A stretch of DNA of 64,000 nt from Lineus longissimus (GCF_910592395.1 NC_088310.1:21833501-21897500); one strand, 5' to 3'; positions 51,241-62,018 are shown, counted from the first letter of the stretch. The notes: a model not told the origin generated them from the letters alone. Numbers and translations: made by a program.

Positions 51241-54200
51241 CCACGATCAAAGGCCTACCCTATTGAATTTGGCCAGTATGAGTATCATCTGGCTACGAGT
51301 GCAAGGACTAGGCAGTTCTTTGCTCTTGCCCATAACATGCAGCATGTAAAACAATATTGATGATGTGGTTGCACAGGGGATAGATTTGCACCAAACTTAA
51401 GTGCCAGCAAGTGGGGGTTTTCAAGGGCTATTGACCAATAAAGCGATGCTGTGTACGGCCAAAAATGTCCAAATTTGTCTCAAGTGATATATGACATAAT
51501 TGTGGACTGCTGGGGTCAGAGCGCTGAGTGTCCCGCCACAAAATAATGCAATGTTAACCTGTCCGTTTAAGCGTATAGTAAATATTAGGGTTGACATCAG
51601 ATGCCTTTGAAATAGGTAAAAAATGTCATTTGAAATGAATATTAGGGTATATATGTGGTATATGGTTGTAAATGGGGCGAGGTCAAAACGGAAGGAAATA
51701 CTGAAGAAGCATTAGCATGCCTACACGAAGAGAAACTTGAGTTCCCTTCTTGGTAGGGCCTATTTTTTGTCTGAAATTATTTCCACACTATAATTATTGA
51801 AAATGTAAAAGCGTTTTGATATTTCCATACCTTGCTAAGTTAGTCCAGACCTCTTCATTAATGATGCTGTTCAAAAACTGAATTGTTAATCTCGACCTTC
51901 CTTCAATACATATGACAATAGAATACACATTTGTCAACAAAGCTATCAGAAATTGACATTATTAATTGACACATATTATTCAATATAAGCCACTTAAAAG
52001 GTCATTGACCCAAAATCTGGCCGAGCCAAATTCAAGAAAAGGGAACTTCACTAACTTGATTCATCTGACCACACTTTACCAAATACTGTGTTCTTGAAAA
52101 ATATCTTAATTACGAACAATGTTGCATATTATCACGATCGCCAGTGCCTGATACAAAATTACAAATCACAGGCCAGTCGAGAAAAACCATCTGGCCTAAT
52201 TGTTAGCCTAACCTATATACTAATATATTGTTTCTAAATTCGATGTTTGTCATCGTTAAATACCGCTATATTCTTGAGATGATGGACATCCCATTAGGGC
52301 TACTTAGATACATTAACCCTGCCTGGAATGAGCCCACAGGGGCGATGAAATCTAAGATAGTGACATAGCTGTTTATGTAATGCATTCTAACTTTGCAAGT
52401 TCTGAAATACAAGTGAGCATACAACCTTTCAATGCAAGTAAGCTTCAAAGACTACAAACTCACACAAGTGTTTATATAACATGAAATAAAATTGAACGAC
52501 AAAAAAATGTTTGAAAAATGCATTCTTTGGTTTTGTACAACTGAAATTTGTAGTTGCTTATATTTCTTCTTAAAGTTTGGTCAATCCTACAATGACATCC
52601 GATTTCATTGATGGTTCTGTCAAAGGCGTATAGACCAGTTAAAAAGCTCCAATAGAACTGTTCAGATAAAAACAAAATTATTGATTAAACTTCCAATTCA
52701 ATTTTCACGTTCTAAAAGTTAGGCTGGCGTAAATTTGCTAATCTTTTTCAATTGTGGATATTTCATTAATGTATTAAACAATTAAATTTGAAAATCAGGG
52801 AAACAGAATTGAAATAGATAATTCAGTGCCTTATCTATAGGAAGAATCGACCAAGCTGTCTTTCTTTTGTGTGAATGAATGATTTTTTACAGTGTTATTT
52901 AGAATGGCCAATAATATTGGACTGTGTAACGAGCTTGATACATCTGAAGTGTATGTAGCCTGAAGCTCTTTAGGGTCTGAATTGCTTTTTCAAATCTAAT
53001 GCACAGAATTGAAAGACCAAGTGTGTTTAAATATTGACTGTATCGGAGCCATTGATACTACTAACACATCTGCGATTTTTTTCGATATGATAGCGAGGAA
53101 CAAATAGCATTGGAAGTTGAAAAGGTTGGGTTTGAAAGAAAGATGAGAACGAAAGTGAAGTGATACTTTGAGCAAAATGATGGAAGAAATAAGGACTATA
53201 TCACTAGAGATCAATGCATCATTTGCTTTTTTGATAAAACAACAATGTAATATCCTTAGAGATATGCATTATTCCCAAATGTACTCCTAAATAAATAATA
53301 CCAACCCAATGTTTTCCTCAACTTTGACACAGGTCAAAAACTTCTGGTTGCTAGCTTGCCCAAGTCATGTGCAATATGAGATCAATGTAAATCCAAGTTC
53401 ATTTTTTATATTCCTCAAATACTTATCAAAACAGAACGACCAGTGCGATATGATTTCATGTTTTTACAGCCGTACATCTAAGTAACCTCTCCTATTCTAA
53501 TAAAAAAAAAGAAAATTCAAGAGGAGAGTTTTCGCCCACGGCTACGAAGGCTGTAGAAATAAGATCGCTGGATGGACGTTCTCGACAGGAACTTATTTTT
53601 TTCTTAATTTTCCTCTCAAAGTATTCTCACACTCATTAGGGCTTTTGATGTCACTGATGTTGTAAGCGCGAATCTCAATATCCTTAGGTACAGCCATTGT
53701 ATCGTCGTTCCCTGTGAACAATTAAACGTTGGTCGACCTAATCCCAGCAAGGGTCCTTTTTACCGATGGATATCGCACATCCAGAGAAGGTGGCAGGGGT
53801 CCAATCAAGGGGTAAAGGATCTATTCTAAGCTTTTGTCATTTTTCAAGTAAGACCTTCGTCACCATGAGATTTCGCAGTTCACTGCGGCCATTTTAAATA
53901 CAAGTACATTGTTTATTGTAGTGCGGTGCGTAACCGGTCATCCAGTGGACATTCCCCATGAGCGGGCTCGGGATATTGGGTTATCACATCGTTGATTAAA
54001 TGAAGGTATAGGAAATAATTTAGGAAAGAATAGACAACGAGTACGGATGTAAATTGCTAACAAGTTTGCTGATGTGTGCAGTAATAGACTTTGTTTTGAG
54101 TTTGAATAAAGCCTATTTTGTGGGCATGTGAATTATCATGGAATCTCGTACTTCTAATGAGAATAAACCCATGTGCCGATTTTCACGATTACCATAGAAA

Positions 54201-54360
54201 GACTGGCTCCACTTGTCTTCCTCAAACTATAGATAATCGTCAGACTCATGTATGGTAGGTCATACTTTTGACATCTTCTATGACAAGTTCAAAGCATCAA
54301 ACAAACATTGTATTATACTGCATAACTAGTTCAAAGGAAAATAGAGAACATAAACATGAA
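51241..54360. other. Non-coding stretch, no gene seen
   Basis: AT-rich DNA with scattered short frames. No repeats above about 20 bp were noticed. Confidence 0.4.
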
Positions 54361-54437
54361 TGACCATTGTCAAGTTAAAGTATTAAATAGATAACAATAA
54401 GTTAAAGTAATAGAAAACAATGACCATCGTCAAGTTA
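54361..54437. repeat. 60-bp-spaced short direct repeat
   Basis: TGACCATTGTCAAGTTA at 54,361-54,377 recurs with one change at 54,421-54,437. The A-rich DNA between them contains a second AAGTTAAAGTA repetition. It is a small local duplication of unclear origin. Confidence 0.6.
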
Positions 54438-56531
54438 GGACTGCCTAACTAGTACTCCTTCGAGAACATGATTCGAGCCCAAGAATAGAAGGATCATTTT
54501 CAAGTCATGATACATTTCATAAAAACAAAGTGTAAATGAGTAACTAAGATATTTATATACATTCGGTAAAGCCTTCACCTTTAATGCACTCATTGATACT
54601 CTATTAGAAACCCATTTGAAAAATATCGATCACAAACTTTCTAAACTAGCTTGTCTGATCTGAGATATCTTGAACAGTGATAAATTTCGATCAAAACTAT
54701 GTGTAGTACTATGTTGTCTAATAAAACAGCCGTAATGGACGTTTTACCATTTGAGATCTGGCATGTGCAAATTTAGCTGGGGAAACGCCAGTAGCTATGG
54801 GGGAATTCGACGGGTTCGGCTATTCCGACCACATACAAATCCACAGAAATTATTCTGGCATATCTTTTTTTATCATTGAAGAGTTGCTGGATATAAAGAT
54901 GAAACAATCCAATTTTGTCCAATTTAAACCATGGGAGACAAATTCAACACTTGTTACCAAAGCCAGTTTTTTTTCATTTTAACGAAGTTATCATCCAACA
55001 TCACATGAACAATGTTTGAAATTTGTGACAGCTCAAGATTGTGCCCATGAGGTCTAATTGCACCTGATCAATGAGAATTTATTATCAAACTATTTTGTAG
55101 TAGGCTTGAAATACAAATGCGTCCAGTTGCCTTTTATCACATGATATCATAGAATTTTAAGCAATGAAATATCAATTTGACCCAATGTCTTATTGCAGCA
55201 GCAAAAATATTAAGGACGAATGGGTTATAACATACCTATACCTAGACGATTATGTAACAGATGGTCAAATCTATAACAATACTTACTTGAAATTACTTGG
55301 CTAAAGGGGTCCTTTAATAAATCCACCTTGATAGCACAGAGGGAAAATAACCCAAAGATTTTAAGGTTGAAACAGAACAGAACAAAATAGTTTCAATGGC
55401 CAACTATCAAGATTATGTAACACTCATATTAAATTCTCTCAATTCTTGTTCTACTTAAAAATAGAGCAAATAAGCTCTTTTTTTCAAACTGCATGCAAGA
55501 ATCATTCACTAAAACATAGAAGGATCATATATACTCCTTAATCTTGTCAGGTACCAGCGTTTAAATGTTGCAAGGGACTGACCTAAAACCAGTTTGAAAG
55601 GACACCTCTCCAGATTATGTAACACTTTGATATTGTCCATGGGAGTGAGCACACTATCCAAACTTGTATTTTTATTGAATGTTGCATACATGTAACTTTA
55701 TGGTCCTTGATTACTGTTCTTATAGGTTGCATGCCATGGGGCCACGTTTCTTAACATCGGCCCAAAACATCGTCAGCAAACCCTACAACTTCCCATGTTT
55801 GTTCAATTGATTTTCCAATTCTACTATAACGTAAGAAATTACAGGCAATGTGCAGCTCTATTAATTCCAAAAAGTCTACATTTCAATCAGCAACTATCCA
55901 AAAATACCCCAAACTGAAAGTTCAACCCATCCGACGAAACCCAAGTTGATGCGCTGTTCTGGCGTAATCGCCACGCAACAAGCGCACATCCCACACGATG
56001 CCGCATTGCTCGATGCTTATCAAAATTATGCTGCAGCCTTGCAAAAATGACATGAGCTGATATGGGATCAACAGGCACACTGCTGAAGTTTTAATCCAGA
56101 GAAATCAGTGAAAAATTACACAGAAAATATGAAAGAAAGTCAGTACAATTTGCCCTTATGTTGTCTCAACTGAGATTGTAATCATTTAAAGTTCATCAAA
56201 ATTGAAGAAGTTCAAACAATCAACTTTACACTTCAAAAGTTCGATTCGCTAAAACATTGACCAATATGGGTTTAGATAACCCAAATTAAAAACATTTTGA
56301 CCAGGGTCATAAGTGACATAACCCCACTCCCAAAAATGATGACAATTTTTTGGTGACCTACTCCAATGACCCGGCGTTTTTTTAATGAACAAAGCGCGCA
56401 ACACCACTATCACTGGCCATGAAATGTTGAAGATCAGTGACCAATGATGCAAAATTGAAAAAATCCAGAGAAATAAGAAAGGACAGCACGTAAGAGTAAT
56501 CCAGTGTCATGATTACGTAATATCCACTTAC
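54438..56531. other. Probable intron 1 of the zinc-finger gene
   Basis: Lies directly downstream (minus strand) of the splice donor at 56,531. No second exon with phase-compatible zinc-finger coding was found here or farther left. Confidence 0.5.
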
Positions 56532-56583
56532 CTGTGTCGAATTTCTTCCGTTGCTGAGGTTTCTCCTGCTTTCTCCGTGACAT
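56532..56583 (-). CDS. First coding exon of an MSRRKQ-type C2H2 zinc-finger transcription factor
   Basis: On the minus strand the ATG at 56,583-56,581 starts MSRRKQEKPQQRKKFDT plus the first base of the next codon. The exon then meets a strong donor, CACAG followed by gtaagt. The N-terminal peptide MSRRKQ-x-KPQ is a hallmark of SALL, BCL11, FOG/ZFPM and ZNF423/521 zinc-finger regulators. In these families it lies on a short first exon and binds RBBP4/7 to recruit the NuRD corepressor, so the product should be a nuclear transcription factor. K-P-Q after the core resembles SALL and BCL11 more than the FOG or ZNF423/521 versions, but 17 residues cannot decide the family. The remaining exons, including all zinc fingers, were not found; the gene should run leftwards beyond a long phase-1 intron. 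The start is the only ATG that gives this motif. Confidence 0.82.
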
Positions 56584-56720
56584 TTTCGCGGAGTACCATT
56601 AAACACTGTCCGCTCGCGTTTACATTGGACAAAGAACAACAAGCAATATGGCGGCCGCAATGGCATGCCGGGAAATGACGAGAGCACCTGCTGTATTCAT
56701 ATTCATCCCCGTCTGACTAT
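56584..56720 (-). promoter_or_regulatory. Promoter/5' UTR region of the MSRRKQ zinc-finger gene
   Basis: This stretch is GC- and CpG-richer than its surroundings and has no TATA box. It contains a YY1-like site (on the minus strand GCCGCCATATTG, 56,644-56,655) and a ZNF143/THAP11-like core (minus strand TTTCCCGGCATGCC, about 56,662-56,675). Both motif types are typical of initiator-proximal CpG promoters. The transcription start itself cannot be placed from sequence alone. Confidence 0.5.
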
Positions 56721-58012
56721 GCCGTTCAATCTTCCCAAAGGTCAGTTGCCCAGGACCAAAAAATCGCAAACTTGTCAAACTTGCACAACACTCCAATGGG
56801 ACAACCTTTCCGTGCGAAACGACACTGCGTTATGATGTATGAAAAGTGCGCTGGGCATCGACCAACACACACGTTAGGGTAACTCACGCCCACTTTTGAC
56901 GTTAAGTAGTTCTAGAGAGATGATGGACTGTTATTGAATATTCACAAGTTTGTCATCCGAGTGACCATCTATGTACAGAATAAACTGGTCTGACTCCTCA
57001 TGGGGCGTTGTACGTCAGGAATAGTATCAATGTCCATCTCTCAATATCACAGCCCAGCGGACAGTGTGAGAGCCCGTTGGCATTCTGATCTAGACGTTAT
57101 TATATATCAACAGCAGTGGGTCCTTTATTGATTCCAACCATAGTGTATTATACTCCGGCCACGACTGACCTAGCATTCTTTATCAACTAGATGCCACCCG
57201 AATTATTCTAAAGACACGCACGCAGCTGCAGCGATAAAAAACGCAATGGGATTTCTCAGCTGCAGCCGGTTATCAGACAGGTCGCGCAGAGCAGGCTTAG
57301 CCAAAGGTATTGTCCAGTAAACATGCACCGAGATCACAGATTGTCATTCGGGCTCAACCTCTACATATTCAATAAGATGACCAGTACAAATATAACTCTG
57401 AAAACAGGCCAAATAAATAATGAGAATGGAATAAAAATGGCTTTTTCTCGCTTTTTCATCAGCGCCGCCTTGTCGAAGATTCTGCTACTACTTTTCATAT
57501 TATGATCTTCTTTGAGCTGCAGCATGTCCATGTCAATTATACGGTGTTGTTCGTCTGTCCTTAAAAAGTATATTCGGTCTCGACATAGATGGTGAGGGGA
57601 GAGGCTTTACGACTGACGAAGAACAAATATGCATGCTGTATGTCGAGTTAACCCGCCGTGTGAATGGTTGGTGAGACATGGTGTTACAGAAACACATCGA
57701 ATAGAATGTACGATAACTTTATATGCGGACAAACTTCCTCTTTATGACCATTTTAGGCCGCTGTAAAATACCTTTGGGCAGGATTCTATCCGCATCACAT
57801 AACCCAAATAATTGGCTAGTCGGAGGGGCCTGCGAAAATTAGGTTTAGGGTCGAGCTGTTCTCTCCAGTACTATGATTGAATCGTGCTAATTTCGAAATA
57901 CTTGCAACATGAAAAAAATTAGCACTTTCGTCGAGAAACTTCGCTTGCGTAGCCAGGATCTTCAGTTTCATAGATGTGGTCGTTTTCGAAAATAACAGGG
58001 GCCACTGCCCCT
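56721..58012. other. Upstream intergenic DNA of the zinc-finger gene
   Basis: No gene is supported. There are E-box/PstI-like CAGCTGCAG words at about 57,222-57,265 and GATA-like sites near 57,230-57,275; these could be regulatory but nothing proves it. A 60-codon plus frame at 57,323-57,505 is not recognisable. Confidence 0.35.
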
Positions 58013-58031
58013 CCCCCCCCCCCCCCCCCCC
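58013..58031. repeat. Poly-C tract, 19 C
   Basis: An uninterrupted run of 19 cytosines, the longest homopolymer noticed in the window. It is translated as polyproline in a plus-strand frame that continues rightwards. Confidence 0.95.
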
Positions 58032-58285
58032 ACCCGCTAAATCTATGGATTTGTGTCTTAATGCCGACAGTGGCTATCATCTCAATGACAAATTGTTTGG
58101 TTCTGGTCTTGTTTTCCTTGTTGACCGCGGCAATAATCGAGTCCTTCGTTATTTAGACTATCAGACTTAATTCGATTGATACCGAAAATCAATAAGAAAT
58201 GTCTCATTAGTTGTTACTTGTAAATATACTAGTTTCGTTCCGGCCGTATTGTCTCTTTGGTGCCTGCCATTTTAGCAGAATATAA

Positions 58286-58654
58286 TTACTTGCTTCCACT
58301 CATATCAACGTCATCAGAGACATGACATGACATAGTAGCAATACGAAGAAGCAAATTGTCTTTTTCTTCTGCTTCACCATAAATGGCTGAATTATTTGGC
58401 TCCATATATATTGAAGCATGGATTGTGTCATCACCACGGATTGGAGTGTCAGGACGCCGTCTATCCAAGACTAATGGTACTGCTCCAAACGCAAGGCAGC
58501 ATATTTCACTAGAGCCACCTGGCCTTAGTTTATATCACTGCTCCCTCACCTTCGAGTGGTCCATCAGGTGTTGTGCTGCTGCCGATAGAAAGGGATAGTT
58601 CGATAAAGTACTTGGTCCGATTATTATGGTTGGTAATTTCTTAGCTGCTCTCAT
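58286..58654 (-). pseudogene. Degenerate tyrosine-recombinase-like C-terminal fragment
   Basis: The minus-strand frame from ATG 58,654 to TAA 58,286 is open for 122 codons apart from one TGA at 58,537-58,535 (codon 40). Around codons 25-41 it reads AAQHLMDHSKVREQ, stop, Y-K-L. The pattern L-M-x-H-S with a tyrosine eight residues after the histidine is the end of the catalytic region of tyrosine recombinases (final histidine, then nucleophilic tyrosine). It is also typical of related transposon proteins common in marine invertebrates. A basic KKLPT segment precedes it, where the conserved H-x-x-R/LRxT box would be expected, but the arginine is not evident. An acidic tail with EAEEKDN and DDVDMSGSK follows. 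The N-terminal part is absent. Probably a decayed mobile-element gene; family (Crypton, DIRS-like or other) not determined. Confidence 0.38.
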
Positions 58655-58701
58655 TTACCCCATGCAAGTGCTGCCTTAAATAATTAGTAACTTGTTTTTA
58701 G

Positions 58702-58833
58702 GGGGGAAATGTCATCACACGCTATGTGTCTTGCCACAAGCACGGCATAACCTGCCGGTGTAACAGTGTTGAAGGACGTGGGTCCTGCAACACTCTATGT
58801 CCTACAGGCGGAACTGCCATCTCAAGGAGATGA
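58702..58833 (+). CDS. Small cysteine-rich open exon candidate
   Basis: After a good acceptor (CTTGTTTTTAG ending at 58,701) the plus strand is open for 43 codons to a TGA at 58,831-58,833. It has the cysteine pattern CHKHGITCRC, then C-N-T-L-C (C-x6-C-x-C-x8-C-x3-C, ending SRR). No upstream exon or known cysteine-rich domain could be matched. It may be a terminal exon, a transposon relic associated with the neighbouring recombinase-like fragment, or chance. Confidence 0.15.
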   Translation, partial: GGNVITRYVSCHKHGITCRCNSVEGRGSCNTLCPTGGTAISRR

Positions 58834-59163
58834 TGCCACAATATCTTCACATTCTCAACTACATGTCTTAATGGAAATTGCAGTATCATATTAATCAGTC
58901 TGGCGATTTGGGGGAATTGCTATTAACATAATTGGGCACAATATAACGGAAATGCAATGTCGTCGCATTCGCGCTGTCTTTGGGAGAAGAAAGAACATCC
59001 CTTCCTGTCCAGTCTTCGTGACGGAATGGATGCCATTCCCAAACGAAGTAGGGGTGGCTGCCGTCACAGACTGCCATACACAGCGGGCCTCGGAACTTGA
59101 ATTGCTGCATCTACGTAGTGAAATCGCAGGGAAATCTTAGCTGTCTCCGTGGCAAGATGTATT
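58834..59163. other. Non-coding stretch with overlapping frames
   Basis: Frames are open on both strands at 58,895-59,140, neither recognisable. A single diverged unit resembling the adjacent minisatellite (GAATGGATGCCAT) occurs near 59,024. Confidence 0.35.
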
Positions 59164-59325
59164 GAATGGATGCCGTCACAATGTGTTTCAGTGCATGAAA
59201 TGGATGCCATCACAACCTGTCTCAGTGAGGGAAATGGATGACATCACAACCTGTCTCAGTTCGTGCAATACCAGCACAACCTGTCTCAGTGTGGGAAATG
59301 GATGCCGTCACAACCTGTCTCAATA
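59164..59325 (+). repeat. 34-bp minisatellite, five units
   Basis: Units start at 59,164, 59,198, 59,232, 59,266 (30 bp, shortened and diverged) and 59,296. The consensus reads AAATGGATGCCATCACAACC followed by TGTCTCAGTG and four variable bases. Because 34 is not a multiple of three, the overlapping plus-strand frames of 109-111 codons are translations of the repeat in shifting registers. They should not be read as a gene. Confidence 0.85.
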
Positions 59326-60995
59326 CTGTCACAGTCTTCTATTTGAATGTCCTTTACTCTTACTGCTTATTCAAAGCATACATGTCGATCTTAAATCATG
59401 TCATCCAGAGGGGTTTAAAGCCGCAGCAAATAAGCACCTTAAGGAGCATTTCATCCTCGAAACCGGCATCCAAAACTCGCGTCTTGTCCAAATCTAGTTC
59501 TGACGTCGGGAGATTTAAAAATGAGAAAGTCCTTTTCATACAGAATATCATATTTTGCTATGAATAGACACTGTGTGTATGTTCTAGTATATTGCGATGC
59601 TCTCCATCCCACTTTGGCACACGTCTGTCCACTTTTCGACCAATTTGAACAATACTACGTCTGCAATTATCCCAACGTGTTTTGCATAATGGGTAAACTT
59701 ACGCGACCGCCGCCAGTACGGCCATTGTAGAATGACATAAAATCAATAGACAAGACTCATAAAAAAGCACTTTGGCTTTACTTTTACAACTCGGTCCATT
59801 ACTTCAAGTGGAGCAGTTCCTGCAGCCTAACCACCACTGGCCAATCAATTATTTAGGTAAACATGCTCAAAATTAATCCTGCTCAGTGGCAGTGTAATAA
59901 GAATCAGTGTCACCTCTTGAGGAAGTTTTGTTCTTTTTTATTCGATAGTTGATTAGGGTGTATGGCTCTAGAGATAAATAACTCGTCGTTTAAAGGCATG
60001 CAAAGAAATTTGTTACACTAAGGCACCTGATTAACCTTTCCGTGGAACACTGATTACTGTTACACTGATTCTCATCTAAAGATGATCATCCTCTGCCGTT
60101 CATCGATGCAAAATGTACATGTATATATTATATTGGATGATTTTGTACTTTCAAGCGCCCCACTCATTGTAAAACCCGACCGAACTACTGATGAAAGTGG
60201 GTCAGTCTGCCACTTTATAGTATGCAGAAGGGTAGGGCGAGCTGCTTACAACACACAGGCAATAACATGAGTGAAGTTTAAGAACTGAAATCCTCATGAA
60301 TGAAACCATTCGGTTCCTTTAGTTTTTTTCTAGGAGTTAGATACCAGCTCTGTGGCATGCATGCAAGTCATAGGCCTGGTCAACATTTACCGCATTTTGC
60401 CAACTGATGCAAAATAATGTGTTGGGCCAGGTTGTTACAGCCACGCCTATATATATCATTTTGCGACTTTAAAACACCAACATTCCTGTTTGGTGTATAC
60501 TTGCAAAGGTCTATGTTCACGCAGTGGTAGCCATCTGACTAGTGTCTGCGTCTCCTCAAAGACTATGCCATTCACTCAACTCATTCAACATGGCACGTGC
60601 CGCCAAAACCTTCCTTCTGCATAGTCTAAACCGCAAAACCCTGATTAGAATATTATAGATGATGTTATAGTATTGTGACCGCACGGACTGACTGGCTGTT
60701 GATTGTAAAAAACTGCTTCATGAATAAGGCAGGTACTAATTGAAATTGAAGGATCTCTTGAAACACTTTTCCTCCTTCAGTTGGCACTACCAATCGTTAC
60801 CAGCTACCATTGAAGAGTTGGTCGTGAACTTCACTTCAGTTAACGGACTGCCGAAGTTCTCTCGCTTTCTGGTCAAAATGTCACCTGGGAAATTATAAAT
60901 ATGTTATATATGGAGAACTAGTCTAGAGAACTCATCCTCAAACATATTCACATTGAAAAACAAAGGGGCGTCACAGCGTAAAATATTTTCTACTC
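59326..60995. other. Intergenic DNA, no gene seen
   Basis: Lies between the minisatellite and the probable 3' end of the membrane-protein gene. A short plus frame at 59,521-59,730 and others lack features. Nothing else was recognised. Confidence 0.4.
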
Positions 60996-61001
60996 TTTAA
61001 T
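60996..61001 (-). terminator. Candidate polyadenylation signal ATTAAA
   Basis: On the minus strand ATTAAA lies about 220 bases after the stop codon of the multi-pass membrane-protein gene. It is the nearest plausible poly(A) signal. The cleavage site is not determined. Confidence 0.4.
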
Positions 61002-61223
61002 GGCTGATAACGTTGATCTTGTCTGCGGTCATCTGGCAAATAACCGTTCGAGATCGGGAAGGTTTGACAAGACGAAACCTCTTTAATTGGGAGTCTATGG
61101 ATCTGGTCACGGCCTTGTTTAACTTCCTGGTCGATGATTTGAACTGTTACATTGTATGTGCCACGCTGACGCGTGTTTACACTGTCAGGTCTATGGGGTT
61201 CATCTCGGGTCCGTTCCGCAGGT

Positions 61224-61445
61224 TTATTGGCTTCGATGTGTGCCACGTTGGCACATGGGCTTGTTAATGGGGTTGATCTCGGGTCCAGTTGTATCGCCTT
61301 GCAATGCTTCTCTGTCGATGAGGTCGAACTGGTCTGTGTCACTCCGGTGTAGAGCCTTGTTTATGGAATTCGTTATGACAAAACAGCAGCTAGCTGCGGT
61401 TACAGCAAAGATCATACCGAATGCATAAATGACAAAAGTGAACGC
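61224..61445 (-). CDS. Membrane-protein gene, terminal exon
   Basis: Acceptor CCTTTTGTTATTTCAG, then in phase 0 a strong transmembrane helix (FTFVIYAFGMIFAVTAASCC) followed by a 50-residue polar tail with QFDLIDREAL, ending RGTHRSQ before TAA at 61,226-61,224. The tail is likely cytosolic. A second frame of 123 codons overlaps on the same strand (60,971-61,342) but lacks the helix and the splice match and is rejected. Confidence 0.72.
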   Translation of the reverse strand, partial: AFTFVIYAFGMIFAVTAASCCFVITNSINKALHRSDTDQFDLIDREALQGDTTGPEINPINKPMCQRGTHRSQ

Positions 61446-61559
61446 CTGAAATAACAAAAGGACTTTTTATTTTCAATCAGTCACACTCAGGCAGGTGTTT
61501 GGCCGGACCACAGACCACTGGTTAAAACTCGTCTCATAATCTAAGTCTATAAAATGTAC

Positions 61560-61765
61560 TCTAGTGTTCGCCCCTATCCAATTTTTTTATTCGCTCCTTT
61601 CCCATTTGGGCCCTTTGGGAAGGGGCACGAATTGGGAAGGGCGACACGAGAAAGTGGCGAACGTGGCAATGGAGCGAATTGGGAAGAGGCGAGATGAGAA
61701 ATGGGGCAAAATGGAAAATGGGAGAAATGGGCATAATTTAGGGGCAAATTGGGAAGACACCATTG
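61560..61765. repeat. Purine-rich degenerate repeat in an intron
   Basis: Repeated words GAATTGGGAAG, GGGGCAAA and GAAATGGG follow a short pyrimidine-rich mirror segment (TTCGCTCCTTTCCCATTTGGG), giving partial inverted symmetry. It lies wholly within the last intron of the membrane-protein gene. It may be a transposon end or a low-complexity expansion. Confidence 0.5.
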
Positions 61766-61841
61766 GTACTTTCTAGTGGGTTCAGTTTAAAGGTAATATC
61801 AGTACATGCTTTAAATGGACCATGACTTGAAACATTCTTAC

Positions 61842-61931
61842 CTCGAGAGTCTCGTTTACATAAATCACCTCCGCTATATAAGATGCATGAGCTGTAGAAA
61901 GTTCAAGAATATCCACGATGATAAAAGCTCC
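61842..61931 (-). CDS. Membrane-protein gene, 90-nt exon
   Basis: Acceptor CTACGTTTTTTTTCAG and donor CTCGAG/gtaaga are both strong. The exon is exactly 30 codons, phase 0 at both ends, starting GAFIIVDILELSTAH and ending VIYVNETLE. It supplies most of the third hydrophobic segment and a short loop with a possible N-glycosylation sequon (NET). Confidence 0.72.
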
Positions 61932-62018
61932 CTGAAAAAAAACGTAGAAAAATAATTGGTCATTCTGATCAGATTGTGAATTATATAATATTTTTTTGGC
62001 GGGGCCCAGGGCACCAAC

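Noticed and set aside
56648-56715. Plus-strand ATG frame (MAAAMACREM...) in the CpG promoter, suggesting a divergent gene
   Set aside because: The frame stops after 22 codons with no plausible donor. The ATG lies in the YY1-like motif, which commonly mimics ATGGCGGC starts.
59162-59567. Overlapping 109-111-codon plus-strand frames
   Set aside because: They are translations of the 34-bp minisatellite.
60971-61342. 123-codon minus-strand frame overlapping the terminal exon of the membrane-protein gene
   Set aside because: It is an alternative register of the terminal exon and 3' UTR. The other frame has the transmembrane helix, the exact splice match and phase continuity.
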